The notes: generated by a model not told the origin, from the sequence alone. DNA of 64,000 nt from Azospira sp. I13 (GCF_003112695.1 NZ_BFBP01000010.1:148438-212437), one strand, 5' to 3'; counted from the first letter of the stretch, positions 1 to 11,003 are shown. A program made the numbers and translations.

Positions 1-956
1 TCCTTGAGGAGCGCCAGGCGCTCCGGGGTCAGTTCAGCCTGGGGCAGGAGGATGGCGCCCCCCACCTGGGTCAGGAATTGGGCATTGCCGGTCTGGTGGT
101 CATCCACCGCATGGGGATAGGGCACCAGGATGGCCGGCACGCCGGCGGCTGCCAGTTCGGCCACGGTCAGGGCACCGGCGCGGCAGATCACCAGGTCGGC
201 CCATTCATAGGCGCCGGCCATGTCCTCGATGAAGGGCACGCAGTGGGCCGCCACGCCAGCGGCGTCGTAGCCCGCCTTGAGGGCGTCGATCATTTTCTCG
301 CCCGCCTGGTGCACCACCTGGGGGCGCTCCGCCGCATCGAACAGGGCCAGGGCCTTGGGCACGTTGTCGTTGAGCACCTGGGCGCCCAGGCTGCCGCCCA
401 CCACCAGCAGATGCAGGGGACCTTCGCGGCCCTCGTAGCGCTGGATAGGGTCGGCCAGGGCGGCGATGTCGGTGCGCACCGGGTTGCCGACCCACTCGCC
501 CTTCTTGATGACCTCGGGGAAGCCGCTGACCACCCGGTCAGCCACGCCGGCCAGGACCTTGTTGGCCAGCCCGGCGACGGAGTTCTGTTCGTGGATGACC
601 AGGGGCTTGCCCAGCAGGGCGGCCATCATGCCACCAGGGAAGGTGATGTAGCCGCCCATGCCGAGCACCGCATCGGGCTTGACCCGGCGGATCGCCCGGG
701 CGGCCTGCCAGAAGCCGCGCAGCAGGTTGAGGGGCAGCAGCAGCTTGCGCAGCAGCCCCTTGCCGCGCAGGGCGCCGAAGTTCACCGGCACCAGCTCGAA
801 GCCGCGCTGGGGCACCAGCCGGGCTTCCATGCCCGCCGGGTTGCCCATCCACACCACGTTCCAGCCGGCCTCGCGCATGTAATCGGCCACCGCCAGGGCA
901 GGGAAAATATGGCCGCCGGTACCACCAGCCATGACCAGGAGCGTTTTCTGGCTCAT
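1..956 (-). CDS. murG: MurG, UDP-GlcNAc:lipid I N-acetylglucosaminyltransferase (3' end outside the window)
   Basis: MurG transfers GlcNAc from UDP-GlcNAc to lipid I at the inner face of the cytoplasmic membrane and so makes lipid II. About 318 codons are visible from the ATG at 956; the C-terminal part lies beyond position 1. The N-terminal glycine loop GGTGGH sits at residues 11-16, the second loop GGSLGAQ comes near residue 186, and the sugar-nucleotide motif AGALTVAEL is present, all as in the family. The start codon overlaps the ftsW stop by four bases (ATGA), which argues for translational coupling. In this cluster type murC would be expected next, outside the window. Identification is firm. 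Confidence 0.96.
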   Translation of the reverse strand, partial: MSQKTLLVMAGGTGGHIFPALAVADYMREAGWNVVWMGNPAGMEARLVPQRGFELVPVNFGALRGKGLLRKLLLPLNLLRGFWQAARAIRRVKPDAVLGMGGYITFPGGMMAALLGKPLVIHEQNSVAGLANKVLAGVADRVVSGFPEVIKKGEWVGNPVRTDIAALADPIQRYEGREGPLHLLVVGGSLGAQVLNDNVPKALALFDAAERPQVVHQAGEKMIDALKAGYDAAGVAAHCVPFIEDMAGAYEWADLVICRAGALTVAELAAAGVPAILVPYPHAVDDHQTGNAQFLTQVGGAILLPQAELTPERLALLK

Positions 957-2119
957 ACCTTGGCCCCCCTCATCAGTTGGCGATTCTCCCAATCCACCCG
1001 CAGCAGGATGGCCAGGGCGGCGCAGTTAGCGACCACGCCGGAGCCGCCGAAGCTCATCAGCGGCAGGGTCAGGCCCTTAGTGGGCAGCAGGCCCATATTC
1101 ACTCCCATGTTGATGAAGGACTGGACGCCCATCCAGATGCCGATGCCCATGGCCACCAGGGCCGGGTAGAGGCGCTCCAGGGCCACGGCCTGGCGGCCGA
1201 TGGCGAAGGCCCGCTGCACCAGCATGGCAAACAGTCCGACCACGATCAGGACGCCGACGAAGCCCAGTTCCTCGGCGATCACGGCGAGGAGGAAGTCGGT
1301 ATGGGCTTCGGGCAGATAGAAGAGTTTTTCCACGCTGCCGCCGAGGCCGACGCCGAACAGCTCGCCGCGGCCGAAAGCGATCAGCGCGTGGGACAACTGG
1401 TAGCCCTTGCCGAAGGCGTCGGACCAGGGGTCCATGAAGCCGAAGAGGCGGTCGCGACGGTAGGGGGAAACGATGATCAGCACGGCGAAGGCCGCCAGCA
1501 GCACGACGAACAGCACGGCGAAGAGCCGGGCCCGCATGCCGCCAAGAAAGAGGATGCCGATGGCGATGCTGATGATGACCACGAAGGCACCGAAGTCCGG
1601 CTCCTTCAGCAGCAGGCCGCCGATCACCACCATGGCCCCGGCCATAGGCAGGAAGGCCTTTTTCAGGTCGTGCATGTGGGGCATCTTGCGCACCGTGTAG
1701 TCGGCGGCATAGAGCACGGCGAACATCTTCATCAGCTCGGAAGGCTGCAGGTTGGCCACCCCCAGGGGCAGCCAGCGGCGGGCGCCATTCACATCCCGGC
1801 CGATGCCGGGAATGAGGACAATGGCCAGCAGCACCGCGCCACCCAGGAACAGCCAGGGCGCCAGTTCCTGCCACACCTTCACCGGCACCTGGAAGGCCAC
1901 GGCAGCGGCCACCAGGGCCACGGCCAGAAACACGCCGTGACGGACCAGGAAGTACGTGGGGTGATGGCCGAAGGCCTTGCTGCCTTCAGCGGTGGCAATG
2001 GAGGAGGAATAGACCATCACCAGGCCCAGGGCCAGCAGGCCAAGGACGGACCACAGCAGCAGCATGTCCACTTCCGCCAGTTCCCGGCGGGGCTGGTTGA
2101 GGGCTTCCACCATGCTCAT
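953..2119 (-). CDS. ftsW: FtsW, septal lipid II-dependent glycosyltransferase (SEDS family)
   Basis: FtsW is the SEDS-family peptidoglycan polymerase of the divisome and works with the FtsI transpeptidase encoded upstream in the same operon. The 388-aa product is almost wholly hydrophobic with about ten membrane segments. It carries the SEDS signatures PEAHTDF followed by AEELGFVG in the second half, and the C-terminal [25 protein letters not shown] block. Length matches the family (about 380-415 aa). It overlaps murD by four bases and murG by four bases. RodA is the close paralogue; the dcw context decides for FtsW. Confidence 0.96.
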   Translation of the reverse strand: MSMVEALNQPRRELAEVDMLLLWSVLGLLALGLVMVYSSSIATAEGSKAFGHHPTYFLVRHGVFLAVALVAAAVAFQVPVKVWQELAPWLFLGGAVLLAIVLIPGIGRDVNGARRWLPLGVANLQPSELMKMFAVLYAADYTVRKMPHMHDLKKAFLPMAGAMVVIGGLLLKEPDFGAFVVIISIAIGILFLGGMRARLFAVLFVVLLAAFAVLIIVSPYRRDRLFGFMDPWSDAFGKGYQLSHALIAFGRGELFGVGLGGSVEKLFYLPEAHTDFLLAVIAEELGFVGVLIVVGLFAMLVQRAFAIGRQAVALERLYPALVAMGIGIWMGVQSFINMGVNMGLLPTKGLTLPLMSFGGSGVVANCAALAILLRVDWENRQLMRGAKV

Positions 2120-3486
2120 GGCCGGCCCTCCAGTTGCCGCACCGCGGCGATGAAGGCATCGGCGCGGTGGGCGTAGTTCTTGTACATGTCCAGGCTGGCG
2201 CAGGCCGGGGACAGCAATACCGCGTCACCGGCCTTGGACTGGGTGGCCAGCCAGGTGACGGCGGCGGCCATGTCGGCAAAAGATTCGGTGGGCAGGCCGC
2301 AGCCGGCGATGGCCTGGCCAATGGCCGGGCCGTCCTTGCCGATCAGGGCGACGGCGCGGCCGTGCTTTTCCAGGGCCACCTTGAGGGGGGAGAAATCCTG
2401 GCCCTTGCCGTCGCCGCCGAGGACGATGGCCAGAGGCCGGCCCAGTCCCTCGATGGCAGCCAGGGTGGCGCCCACGTTGGTGCCCTTGGAGTCGTCGTAG
2501 TAATCAACATCGCCAATGCGGGCGACGAACTCCACCCGGTGGGGGAGGCCCTTGAAGGCTTTGAGGGCGGACAGCACGGCGGCGGGGGCGATGCCCACGG
2601 CTTCCAGCAGGGCCAGAGCGGCCTGGGCATTGGCGGCGTTGTGCAGGCCAGTCAATTGCATCTCGGCCAGGGCCAGCAGCTTGTCGTTGCCGCGCACTAG
2701 GTAGCCGTCGGCAATGCCGTAATCCATGGCCCGGCCCGGCTTATCCAGGCCGAAGGTGACGAAGGGGCGGCCGCAGCGGCCAAGGCCCAGGCTACGGTCG
2801 TCGTTCCGGTTGAGGATCATGGCGCCCTTGCCCTGGAAGATGCGGGCCTTGGCTTCGGTGTACAGATCCATGGAACCGTCGTAGCGGTCCAGGTGATCTT
2901 CCGAGACGTTGAGCACGGTCGCCGCGGCTGCGTTGAGGCTGTGGGTAGTTTCCAGCTGGAAGGAGGACAGTTCCAGCACCCACAGCTCCGGCAGGCCGCC
3001 CCCATCCAGGGAGTCCATCAGGGCATCCAGGGCGGCGGGGGAGATATTGCCGGCCACCCGGGTCTTCACGCCGACCGCTGCAGCCAGGGTGCCGGTGAGG
3101 GCCGTGGTGGTGGTCTTGCCGTTGCTGCCGGTGATGGCGATGACCTTGGCAGCGGGGCTGCGCTGTTGCAGTGCCCAGGCAAAGAGTTCGATCTCGGAAA
3201 CCAGAGGCACGGCGCCGGCCACGGCACTCACCTGTGCCACCGGCACTCCGGGAGAAATCGCAATAAAGTCGGCAACGAAATCTGGCCCGGCGAAGGTATC
3301 GGCCTGGAACGGGCCAGTAACAAGCTCCGCCGACGGCACGGCGCTGCGGAAGGCGTCCACATTGGGCGGCAGGGCACGGCTGTCGGCGACGCGCACCCGC
3401 GCACCTTCCCGGGCCAGCCATTTGGCCATGGCCAGGCCGGACTCGCCGAGTCCCACCACCACCGCCTGTTTGCCTTGGACGTTCAT
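2116..3486 (-). CDS. murD: MurD, UDP-MurNAc-L-alanine:D-glutamate ligase
   Basis: MurD adds D-glutamate to UDP-MurNAc-L-Ala in the cytoplasm using ATP. The 456-aa protein begins with a Rossmann-like VVGLGESG segment (residues 10-17), has the Mur ligase ATP loop GSNGKTTTT at residues 120-128, and later shows the family block [11 protein letters not shown] that contacts substrate. The final part ends with [18 protein letters not shown], typical of MurD rather than MurC/E/F. Forty bases separate it from mraY upstream, one of the few real gaps in the cluster; ftsW overlaps its end. No anomaly seen. Confidence 0.97.
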   Translation of the reverse strand: MNVQGKQAVVVGLGESGLAMAKWLAREGARVRVADSRALPPNVDAFRSAVPSAELVTGPFQADTFAGPDFVADFIAISPGVPVAQVSAVAGAVPLVSEIELFAWALQQRSPAAKVIAITGSNGKTTTTALTGTLAAAVGVKTRVAGNISPAALDALMDSLDGGGLPELWVLELSSFQLETTHSLNAAAATVLNVSEDHLDRYDGSMDLYTEAKARIFQGKGAMILNRNDDRSLGLGRCGRPFVTFGLDKPGRAMDYGIADGYLVRGNDKLLALAEMQLTGLHNAANAQAALALLEAVGIAPAAVLSALKAFKGLPHRVEFVARIGDVDYYDDSKGTNVGATLAAIEGLGRPLAIVLGGDGKGQDFSPLKVALEKHGRAVALIGKDGPAIGQAIAGCGLPTESFADMAAAVTWLATQSKAGDAVLLSPACASLDMYKNYAHRADAFIAAVRQLEGRP

Positions 3487-3527
3487 GTTCTTTCGTTGCC
3501 TTCGCTTACCGTGGTTTCAACGCTGCT

Positions 3528-4631
3528 TCAACGCAGTTTCAGCGTGGAGAGGCCGAACAGCACCAGCATGATGGTGATGATCCAGAAGCGGACCACCACC
3601 TGGGTTTCCTTCCAGCCCTTCTGTTCGTAGTGGTGATGCAGGGGCGCCATGAGCAGAATGCGTCGCCCCTCACCGTATTTTTTCTTGGTGTACTTGAACC
3701 AGCTGACCTGGAGCATCACCGACAGGGTTTCGACGACGAAGACGCCACCCATGATGAAAAGCACGATTTCCTGGCGCACGATCACCGCCACGGTACCGAG
3801 GGCCGCGCCCAGAGCCAGGGCCCCCACGTCGCCCATGAAGACTTCTGCCGGGTAGGCGTTGAACCACAGGAAACCCAAACCGGCGCCGCACAGGGCACCG
3901 AGGAACACCGCCAGTTCCCCCGCACCGGGCACATAGGGCACGAAGAGGTACTTGGAGTAGCCCGCATGGCCGGCCACGTAGGCGAACACGGCCAGGGCAG
4001 CGGCCACCATGACCGTCGGCATGATGGCCAGCCCATCCAGGCCGTCGGTGAGGTTCACCGCGTTGGAGGTGCCGACGATGACGAAATAGGTCAGGGTGAT
4101 GAAGCCAACGACCCCCAGGGGATAACTGAAGGCCTTGAAGAAGGGCACGATCACTTCCATCTGGGCCGGGCCGGTGGCCGAGATACCCAGATAGACGGCA
4201 GCGGCCAGACCGAAGACGGACTGCCAGAAGAACTTCCAGCGGGATGCCAGGCCGTTGGGGTCCCGGTACACCACCTTCTTCCAGTCGTCGTACCAGCCCA
4301 CGCTGCCGAAGCCCAGGGTCACCACCAGCACCACCCAGACGTAACGGTTGGAAAGGTCACCCCACAACAAGGTGGTGATGGCGATGGAAATCAGGATCAG
4401 CACACCGCCCATGGTGGGGGTGCCGGACTTCACCAGGTGGGTCTGGGGGCCGTCGGTGCGCACCGCCTGGCCGATCTTCTTCGCGGCCAGCCAGCGGATC
4501 ACCGCCGGGCCGGCGACGAAGGAGATGAGCAGGGACGTCATGGCGGCCAGCACCATGCGCAGGGTGATGTAATTGAAGACGTTGAAGGCCCGGATGTCCT
4601 GGCCCAGCCATTGGGCAATCAGTAGCAGCAT
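3528..4631 (-). CDS. mraY: MraY, phospho-MurNAc-pentapeptide transferase
   Basis: MraY joins phospho-MurNAc-pentapeptide to undecaprenyl phosphate and forms lipid I in the cytoplasmic membrane. The 367-aa product has about ten membrane segments. Diagnostic blocks are present in order: TMGGVLI near residue 73, the acidic YDDWKKV loop, [10 protein letters not shown] with its catalytic aspartates, FMGDVGAL, and the histidine-rich MAPLHHHYE loop close to the C-terminus. It shares one base with the end of murF (stop and start abut at 4631) and lies upstream of murD, as in most proteobacterial dcw clusters. Confidence 0.97.
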   Translation of the reverse strand: MLLLIAQWLGQDIRAFNVFNYITLRMVLAAMTSLLISFVAGPAVIRWLAAKKIGQAVRTDGPQTHLVKSGTPTMGGVLILISIAITTLLWGDLSNRYVWVVLVVTLGFGSVGWYDDWKKVVYRDPNGLASRWKFFWQSVFGLAAAVYLGISATGPAQMEVIVPFFKAFSYPLGVVGFITLTYFVIVGTSNAVNLTDGLDGLAIMPTVMVAAALAVFAYVAGHAGYSKYLFVPYVPGAGELAVFLGALCGAGLGFLWFNAYPAEVFMGDVGALALGAALGTVAVIVRQEIVLFIMGGVFVVETLSVMLQVSWFKYTKKKYGEGRRILLMAPLHHHYEQKGWKETQVVVRFWIITIMLVLFGLSTLKLR

Positions 4632-6043
4632 CAGGTGTTCTCCTTGGGGTTGGCGCCCGGGACGGCGGGGGAGACCAGGGCCTCCACCACCCGCTCCATC
4701 TGCATGAAGCGGGAGCCTTTCACCAGCACGGTGGTCCCGGCGGTGAGTTCGGCGGTGACCGCGGCCACCAGAGCGTCGATATTGTTGTAATGGCGACCGC
4801 CGGCACCGAAGTTGCGGGCGGCCTGAGCGGAAGACTCGCCCAGGCAGTGGAGTTGATCCACGCCCTGGGACTTGGCGTAACCGCCGATTTCGTCGTGGTA
4901 CTGGCCGCTCATGGCACCGATTTCGCCCATGTCACCGAGCACCAGGATCTTGCGGCCGACGGTGGCGGCCAGTACGTCGATGCCGGCCCGCACCGAGTCC
5001 GGATTGGCGTTGTAGGTATCGTCCAGGACGATGGCGCCGCCGGGTGCCGCCTTTTGTTGCAGGCGCCCTTTGACACCACGGAAGCTCTCCAGGCCACCCA
5101 CCACGGCCGCCAGGGAAATCCCCGCGGCCAGGGCGGCAGCGGCGGCAGCCACGGCGTTGCGGGCGTTATGGCGGCCCGGCATGCGCAGGCGGATGATGGC
5201 GCTGCCCTTAGGCGAGGTTAGCTCGATGGCCGTTTCCAGGCCGTGCAACTGGGCCTTGCCGGCAACGTCGGCCGGCTTGTCCAGGCCGAAGCTGAGCACC
5301 TTGCGGCCGGCGTTGAGGCCGCGCCAGTAGTCGGCAAACGTGTCGTCGGCATTGACCAGGGCCACGCCGCCGGCCTTGAGGCCGGCGTAGAGGGTGCCCT
5401 TCTCCTCGGCCACCTGTTCCAGGTCGCCCATGCCGGCCAGGTGGGCGCGCTGGGCATTGGTCACCAGGGCCACGGTGGGCTGGGCCAGACGGGTCAGATA
5501 GCCGATCTCGCCAGGGTGGTTCATGCCCATCTCGATGACGCCGGAACGATGGGTGCTGCGCAGTTGCAGCAGGGTCAGGGGCAGGCCGATGTCGTTGTTG
5601 AAGTTACCGCGGGTGGCCAGCACGGCCAGCTCCGGGTCGTAACCATCCAGCACGGCCTGGGCCTGGAGGATGGAGGCAATCATCTCCTTGGTGCTGGTCT
5701 TGCCGTTGGAACCGGTGACGGCGATCAGAGGCAGGGAGAACTTGCTGCGCCAGAAGGCGGCCAGGGCGCCCAGGGCCAGACGGGTATCGGCCACGGCCAC
5801 CAGCGGCATGTTGATCTTGCCCTTGAGGGATTCCACCGTATCGGCCGCCACCACAGCGGCGCAGGCGCCCCGCTCCCGGGCCGTGGCCAGGTATTCGTGG
5901 CCGTCGAAGCGCTCACCGCGCAAGGCGACGAACAGCTCGCCGCTGCCAACGCTGCGGCTGTCGGTGGACACGCCGCCAAACAGGGCATTGCTGCCGTAGG
6001 CGGTGCCTTGGGTGGCCCGGGCCACTTCGAAGAGATCCATCAT
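4631..6043 (-). CDS. murF: MurF, UDP-MurNAc-tripeptide:D-Ala-D-Ala ligase
   Basis: MurF completes the cytoplasmic UDP-MurNAc-pentapeptide by adding D-Ala-D-Ala. The 470-aa protein has the three-domain Mur ligase plan: an N-terminal substrate domain with STDSR near residue 27, a central ATPase domain with the loop [13 protein letters not shown], and a C-terminal domain with [10 protein letters not shown] and VLGDMGEIG, motifs that separate MurF from the other ligases. Its ATG overlaps the murE stop by four bases, so the two ligases are probably coupled in translation. In several bacteria MurE and MurF are fused; here they are separate. Confidence 0.97.
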   Translation of the reverse strand: MMDLFEVARATQGTAYGSNALFGGVSTDSRSVGSGELFVALRGERFDGHEYLATARERGACAAVVAADTVESLKGKINMPLVAVADTRLALGALAAFWRSKFSLPLIAVTGSNGKTSTKEMIASILQAQAVLDGYDPELAVLATRGNFNNDIGLPLTLLQLRSTHRSGVIEMGMNHPGEIGYLTRLAQPTVALVTNAQRAHLAGMGDLEQVAEEKGTLYAGLKAGGVALVNADDTFADYWRGLNAGRKVLSFGLDKPADVAGKAQLHGLETAIELTSPKGSAIIRLRMPGRHNARNAVAAAAAALAAGISLAAVVGGLESFRGVKGRLQQKAAPGGAIVLDDTYNANPDSVRAGIDVLAATVGRKILVLGDMGEIGAMSGQYHDEIGGYAKSQGVDQLHCLGESSAQAARNFGAGGRHYNNIDALVAAVTAELTAGTTVLVKGSRFMQMERVVEALVSPAVPGANPKENT

Positions 6044-7545
6044 GCTGCCTTGCTCCCGGCGCGCTGTTGCAGGGCCCGCGCCACGGCCTCGATATCCGAA
6101 TAGGGGCGACGCACCAAACCGGCCTCGCCCATCACTTCCTGATAGGGCTCGTGGCCCTTGCCCGCGACCAGCACCACATCCGCCACGGCGGCGTCGGCCA
6201 CGGCCCGGCCCACGGCCAGGTCCCGATCCACCTCCACCGCTGCACCGGGAGCGCCGGCGGCAATATCGGCCAGGATGGCCCGGGGATCTTCGCTGCGGGG
6301 GTTGTCGCTGGTCAGTAGCACCTGGTCCGCCAGGCGGCTGGCCACGGCGCCCATGAGGGGGCGCTTGCCCTTGTCCCGGTCGCCGCCGCAGCCGAAGACG
6401 CAGACCAGGCGACCGCCCCGGGCTTCAGCCACTTCCCGCAGGGCGGCCAGGGCGTTTTCCAGGGCGTCGGGGGAATGGGCGTAATCCACCACCACCAAAG
6501 GTTCGCCGTCGCCGCCGAAGCGCTGCATACGGCCGGCCGGCGGGGCCAGCTGGGCAAGGCGGGCTGCCACGGTTTCCAGGGGCAGGCCCAGGGCCAGCAG
6601 GGTGCCGGCCACGGCCAGCAGATTGGAGACGTTGTAGCGCCCCACCAGGCCAGTGGCGATGGCCGCTTCGCCCTGGGGGGCCTGGAGGGTGAAGGCCAGC
6701 CCGGCGGGACCGTGACGCAGGTCGGCGGCGGACAGCACCCAATCGGCCTCGGGCTGCCGGCGGCCTTCCAGGGTGTAGCCGATGCGCAGGGTGGCGGTGG
6801 TCTGGGCCAGCAGTTCGCGGCCAAAGGGATCGTCCAGGTTGATCACCGCCTCGTTCAGCTCGGGCCAGGCGAAGAGACGCTCCTTGGCGGCGCCGTAGGC
6901 AGCCATGGTGCCGTGGTAATCCAGATGATCCCGGGTCAGGTTGGTGAACACCGCCACGGAGAAGCGGGCGCCATGGCAGCGGCCCTGCTCCAGGCCGATG
7001 GAGGAGACCTCCATGGCGCAGGCACCGGCGCCGGCCACCCGGTACTCACCCAGCAGACGATGCAGGGCCAGGGCATCCGGCGTGGTGTTGGCGGATTCGC
7101 TGAGGGCCTCGGGGAAGCCGTTGCCCAGGGTGCCGATGACGGCGCAGGAGCGGCCAACGCCGCTCATGGCCTGGGCGATCCACTGGCTGCAGGTGGTCTT
7201 GCCGTTGGTGCCGGTGACCCCCACCAGGGCCAGCTGTTCGGAAGGCCGGCCATAGACCAGATGGGCGAGATGGCCGGCAAAGGCTTGCAGGTCGGTCACA
7301 GCCAGGTTGGGCACTGCGCCCCAGGCGGCGTCCCAGGTGAAATCGGTGGCTTCCCAGAAGACACCGGCAGCGCCCCGGGCCAGGGCGGCGGGAATGAAGC
7401 TGCGGCCGTCGGCGGCGTGGCCGGGATAGGCAACGAAGACGTCTCCCGGCTGCACCCGGCGGCTATCGTTCTCCAGGCGCAGCACGGTGGCGCCCTGGGC
7501 CCGCAGCTGGTCGAGGAGTTCCTGGGCTACCCGAGCGCCGCTCAC
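6040..7545 (-). CDS. murE: MurE, UDP-MurNAc-dipeptide:meso-diaminopimelate ligase
   Basis: MurE adds meso-diaminopimelate to UDP-MurNAc-L-Ala-D-Glu. The reading frame stays open far upstream through ftsI, but the homologous part begins at a GTG at 7545 whose GTGA overlaps the ftsI stop, so I chose that start; it gives 501 aa, normal for the family. Visible motifs are ENDSRRVQPGD near residue 24, the ATP loop GVTGTNGKTT, and the DAP-specific block TSDNPRSEDP near residue 400 (DNPR is the diaminopimelate signature, as opposed to lysine enzymes). Overlaps with both neighbours point to one coupled mRNA. Confidence 0.95.
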   Translation of the reverse strand: MSGARVAQELLDQLRAQGATVLRLENDSRRVQPGDVFVAYPGHAADGRSFIPAALARGAAGVFWEATDFTWDAAWGAVPNLAVTDLQAFAGHLAHLVYGRPSEQLALVGVTGTNGKTTCSQWIAQAMSGVGRSCAVIGTLGNGFPEALSESANTTPDALALHRLLGEYRVAGAGACAMEVSSIGLEQGRCHGARFSVAVFTNLTRDHLDYHGTMAAYGAAKERLFAWPELNEAVINLDDPFGRELLAQTTATLRIGYTLEGRRQPEADWVLSAADLRHGPAGLAFTLQAPQGEAAIATGLVGRYNVSNLLAVAGTLLALGLPLETVAARLAQLAPPAGRMQRFGGDGEPLVVVDYAHSPDALENALAALREVAEARGGRLVCVFGCGGDRDKGKRPLMGAVASRLADQVLLTSDNPRSEDPRAILADIAAGAPGAAVEVDRDLAVGRAVADAAVADVVLVAGKGHEPYQEVMGEAGLVRRPYSDIEAVARALQQRAGSKAA

Positions 7546-9275
7546 AGCTTTTCCTTTCCGGGAATGCCACCCGCCACCTGCAGGGGGGCATCCTGGGGCA
7601 CGCCCAGGGTGCGCAGTGCGCCACTCATGATGTTGGCAAAGGTGGGGCCGGCCACGTCGCCGCCGAAGTGCTTGCCGTTGGACGGCTCGTCGATCATCAC
7701 GGCAACGATCAGACGGGGGTCGCTGGCGGGGGCCAGGCCGACGAAGGAGGCCACGTACTTGCGGGCGTAAACACCGCCTTCCAGCTTGTGGGCGGTGCCG
7801 GTCTTGCCCGCCACCCGGTAGCCGGGAATCTGGGCCTTGGGGGCGGTGCCGCCGGGCTGCACGGCCATTTCCAGCATGGACTTCACTTCCCGCACGGTCT
7901 GGGGCGAGAACACCCGCTCGCCGCGCACGGTACTGCCGTCGCTCTTGAGCAGGCTCAGGGGGATCAGTTCGCCGTCCCGGGCGAAGACGGTGTAAGCCCG
8001 CACCATCTGCAGCAGGGAGACGGAGATGCCGTGGCCGTAGCTCATGGTGGCCTGCTCGATGGGCCGCCAGGTCTTCCAGGGGCGCAGGCGGCCGCCCACT
8101 TCGCCGGGGAAGCCGAGCTTGGGGGCCTGGCCAAAGCCCAGGGCATCGAACATGGTCCACATTTCCTCGGGCGGGAAGGTGCCGGCCACCTTGGCAATGC
8201 CCACGTTGGAGGACTTCTGGATCACCTGGGCCAGGGTCAATAGGCCATGGGCGTGGGAGTCGGAAATGGTGGCGGTGCCGATGGTCAGCTTGCCCGGGGC
8301 GGTGTTGATCACCGAGTCAAAACGGAATTTGCCCTTCTCCAGGGCCAGGGCCGCCGGGAAGGGCTTCATGGTGGAGCCGGGCTCGTAGGTATCGGTCACC
8401 GCCCGGTTGCGCAACTGGGCGCCGGAAAGGCCGGCCCGGTTGTTGGGGTTGTAGGTGGGCCAGTTGGCCAGGGCCAGCACCTCGCCGGTGCGGGCATCCA
8501 CCACCACCACGCCGCCGGCCTTGGCGTCGTTGTCGTCCACCGCCTGCTTCAACTGGGAGAAGGCCAGGTACTGAATCTTGGAATCCAGGGCCAGGGTGAT
8601 GTCCTTGCCGTCCTGGGGCGGCTTGACCGAGCCCACGTCCTCGACGATCTGGCCGCGCCGGTCCTTGATCACGCTACGCTGGCCGGGCCGGCCCAGGAGC
8701 TGGTCCTGGAAGGCCAGCTCGACACCTTCCAGGCCCTTGTCGTCCACGCCGGTGAAACCGACGATGTGGGCGGTCATGTCGCCGGAGGGGTAATAGCGGC
8801 GGTATTCCTTGTTCTGGTGGATGCCGGGCAACTTCATGGCAGCGATGCGCTCGCCGGTTTCCGGCGGGATCTGGCGCTTCACGTAGACGAAGTTCTTGTC
8901 CTCGGCCAGCTTGCGGTTGAGCTCCCGGGGATCCATCTCCAGAAGTTTGGCCAGGGCCTGGGACTGCTCCGGCACCAGCTTGACATCGGCGGGGATGGCC
9001 CAGACCGAGCGCATGGGGGTGGAAACCGCCAGCACATCACCGTTGCGGTCAGTGATGCGGCCCCGGGAGGCGGAGATTTCCAGCTCCCGGCGATAGCGGG
9101 ATTCGCCCTTTTCCTGGAGGAAATCGTTGTTGATCACCTGCAGGTAGAAGGAACGACCCGCCAGAACGGCAAAGCCCCCGAGCAAGGCGAGGGCGGCAAG
9201 GCGGGAGCGCCAGGCGGGGAAAGCCAGCTGGAGGACCGGACTTTCCGTATAGCGGTGACTGCGGGCCCGGGCCAT
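7542..9275 (-). CDS. ftsI: FtsI (PBP3), septal peptidoglycan D,D-transpeptidase
   Basis: FtsI crosslinks septal peptidoglycan with FtsW. I prefer the ATG at 9275 (577 aa) over one at 9299 because a GGAGGAGG stretch lies about 10 bases upstream and the gene then starts just after ftsL instead of overlapping it. One membrane anchor occupies residues 24-45. The class B PBP dimerisation domain follows, then the transpeptidase domain with the catalytic triad motifs STMK (in YEPGSTMKPF), SSN (in QKSSNVGIAKVA) and KTGTA near the C-terminus. Length is normal for proteobacterial PBP3. Confidence 0.95.
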   Translation of the reverse strand: MARARSHRYTESPVLQLAFPAWRSRLAALALLGGFAVLAGRSFYLQVINNDFLQEKGESRYRRELEISASRGRITDRNGDVLAVSTPMRSVWAIPADVKLVPEQSQALAKLLEMDPRELNRKLAEDKNFVYVKRQIPPETGERIAAMKLPGIHQNKEYRRYYPSGDMTAHIVGFTGVDDKGLEGVELAFQDQLLGRPGQRSVIKDRRGQIVEDVGSVKPPQDGKDITLALDSKIQYLAFSQLKQAVDDNDAKAGGVVVVDARTGEVLALANWPTYNPNNRAGLSGAQLRNRAVTDTYEPGSTMKPFPAALALEKGKFRFDSVINTAPGKLTIGTATISDSHAHGLLTLAQVIQKSSNVGIAKVAGTFPPEEMWTMFDALGFGQAPKLGFPGEVGGRLRPWKTWRPIEQATMSYGHGISVSLLQMVRAYTVFARDGELIPLSLLKSDGSTVRGERVFSPQTVREVKSMLEMAVQPGGTAPKAQIPGYRVAGKTGTAHKLEGGVYARKYVASFVGLAPASDPRLIVAVMIDEPSNGKHFGGDVAGPTFANIMSGALRTLGVPQDAPLQVAGGIPGKEKL

Positions 9276-9276
9276 G

Positions 9277-9546
9277 TCAGCGCCCTCCTCCGCCAGCATG
9301 GATCACCTTGGCCGGCTCCGGCGCATGCATGCGCAGCTTTTCCCGGGCGATCTTCTCGATGCGGGGATGGGTGGCCCAGGTGGACAGTTCCAGCTGCAGC
9401 TGGCCCCATTCCACGTCCAGGCTGCGGGCACGCTCCTGCTCGCCTTCCAGATCCTGGAAGAGCTTGCGGGCCTTGTGCTGGGAGGTGACGACGCCCAGGG
9501 CGCAGATGATGGCAGCCACCAGGAGGAGGAGGTTGAGACGCAGCAT
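9277..9546 (-). CDS. ftsL: FtsL, bitopic divisome protein
   Basis: An 89-aa protein with a short cytoplasmic start, one membrane segment at about residues 3-22, and a periplasmic coiled-coil region (residues 30-65) rich in E, R, Q and L, ending in a basic tail. This is the plan of FtsL, which joins FtsB and FtsQ in the divisome and helps activate FtsWI. Sequence similarity in this family is low, so the call rests on size, topology and its fixed place between rsmH and ftsI. It ends two bases before the preferred ftsI start. Confidence 0.9.
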   Translation of the reverse strand: MLRLNLLLLVAAIICALGVVTSQHKARKLFQDLEGEQERARSLDVEWGQLQLELSTWATHPRIEKIAREKLRMHAPEPAKVIHAGGGGR

Positions 9547-9547
9547 C

Positions 9548-10507
9548 TCAGCCCACCTTCGCCAGCAGGGGCGACTCGGTGCGTTCCGCCACGCGCATGA
9601 TGGCGCTGCGGGAACGGGGATTGGCCGCCACTTCGGCCGCCGAGGCCCGGATGGCTTTGCCCACCAGCCGGAGGGTCGGCTGGGGCAACTGGTCGGCCCG
9701 CAGGGGCAGGCCCTTGGGCACGTTGGCGGCGGGCTCGGCCTGGTCCCGCAGGAAATTCTTGACGATGCGATCCTCCAGGGAATGGAAGGAAATCACCGCC
9801 AGTCGGCCACCGGGCTTGAGCAGCGCCAGAGCCTGGGAGAGGGCTAGCGAGAGCTCCTCGAGCTCTTGATTGATATGAATCCGTATAGCTTGAAAGCTTC
9901 GCGTCGCCGGGTCCTGGCCGGGCTCGCGGGTCCGCACGGCTTCAGCGACGAGCGCGGCAAGCTGCCTTGTGGTTGCAATAGGCCGCTCGGACCGAGCAGC
10001 CACAATCTTCTTTGCAATCTGCTTAGCAAACCGTTCTTCCCCATAGTCCCTTATAACCTCCGCAATGTCCTTCTCTTCGGCACGGGCCAGCCATTCCGCG
10101 GCGGTCTCGCCCCGGGTGGTGTCCATGCGCATGTCGAGGGGGGCGTCAAAACGAAAGCTGAAGCCCCGCTCTCCCTCGTCGATCTGGGGTGACGACACTC
10201 CGATGTCCAGGAGCACGCCATCCACCAGCCCGATTCCCTGCTGCTGCAACACTTCCGCCATATCGCTAAAAGGCGTGTGGTGCAGCGAAAAACGCTGATC
10301 CTGAATCTGCGCGCCGGCGGCAATGGCCTGGGGGTCCCGGTCGAAGGCGACGAGACGACCGGCCGGGCCCAGGGCCGCCAGGATGCGGCGGCTGTGGCCA
10401 CCACGACCGAAGGTGCCATCCACATAGACACCTTGCGGGTCCACGCGGAGGGCCGTCACCGCCTCCTCCAGGAGGACAGTGACGTGAATGCTGCCGGCGG
10501 CGGTCAC
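9548..10507 (-). CDS. rsmH: RsmH (MraW), 16S rRNA m4C1402 methyltransferase
   Basis: RsmH methylates N4 of C1402 in the decoding centre of 16S rRNA with S-adenosylmethionine. The 319-aa protein starts near [10 protein letters not shown], has the SAM-binding [11 protein letters not shown] block at about residues 33-43, and the late motif [15 protein letters not shown] typical of the family. It overlaps mraZ by four bases. Oddity: the DNA from about 9860 to 10080 (roughly residues 142-215) uses many AT-rich and rare codons (ATA, AGG, GTT, GCT, CAA), unlike the rest of this gene and of the whole cluster, although the protein sequence there looks normal. This suggests a recombined patch. Confidence 0.96.
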   Translation of the reverse strand: MTAAGSIHVTVLLEEAVTALRVDPQGVYVDGTFGRGGHSRRILAALGPAGRLVAFDRDPQAIAAGAQIQDQRFSLHHTPFSDMAEVLQQQGIGLVDGVLLDIGVSSPQIDEGERGFSFRFDAPLDMRMDTTRGETAAEWLARAEEKDIAEVIRDYGEERFAKQIAKKIVAARSERPIATTRQLAALVAEAVRTREPGQDPATRSFQAIRIHINQELEELSLALSQALALLKPGGRLAVISFHSLEDRIVKNFLRDQAEPAANVPKGLPLRADQLPQPTLRLVGKAIRASAAEVAANPRSRSAIMRVAERTESPLLAKVG

Positions 10508-10950
10508 AGGACGATGCCCTCGAAACTGGCGAGAGCCTCAGGATCCTGGAGCGCAGCCAGGGCCAGCTCGTTCTGCTTGGCCCAGGAGTCTTCGCTCCAG
10601 ATTTCAAAATGGTCGCCCATGCCCACCAGCATCACCTGTTTATCCAGCTTGGCCAGGGAGCGCAGGGCAGGGGGAAGAAGAAGACGCCCGGTGGAATCGG
10701 CTTCCTGCACGGAAGCGGTCCCCAGGATGACCCGACGCACCGCGGCGGTGGCGGGATTCATGGTGGCGATCTTGGAAAGCTTGTCGGCGATGGGCTGCCA
10801 CACCGGTTCGGGATAGATCTTCAGGCAGCCGTGGGGATGGTAATTGACCACCAGGCGGGCGGAATCCTGGGCGAGTTCGGGCCGGTAGCGTGCTGGCACA
10901 GCCAGCCGCCCCTTCGCATCCAAACTCAGCGTATCCGCCCCTTGAAACAT
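10504..10950 (-). CDS. mraZ: MraZ, transcriptional regulator of the dcw cluster
   Basis: MraZ is a DNA-binding protein of the AbrB-like fold that controls its own operon. The homologous region begins [22 protein letters not shown], so I place the start at 10950, with AGGGGA about seven bases upstream; a longer in-frame version from 11019 would cover the operator. The product is 148 aa and has the two tandem MraZ domains, each with a DxKGR/DSTGR-like core (DAKGRLAVP at residues 11-19 and DSTGRLLLP near residue 84). Direct repeats lie just upstream and overlap the candidate promoter, as expected for autorepression. Confidence 0.95.
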   Translation of the reverse strand: MFQGADTLSLDAKGRLAVPARYRPELAQDSARLVVNYHPHGCLKIYPEPVWQPIADKLSKIATMNPATAAVRRVILGTASVQEADSTGRLLLPPALRSLAKLDKQVMLVGMGDHFEIWSEDSWAKQNELALAALQDPEALASFEGIVL

Positions 10951-11003
10951 GACTTCCCCTGATTTTCCCCCGGGGTCATCCGGCAGTGGCGTGAAGGACT
11001 CCA

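Noticed and set aside
78..3630. Long plus-strand reading frames opposite ftsW, murD and mraY (up to about 400 codons)
   Set aside because: They are mirror frames of GC-rich genes on the other strand, rich in His, Gln and Gly with no family resemblance, while the minus-strand proteins are complete and well known.
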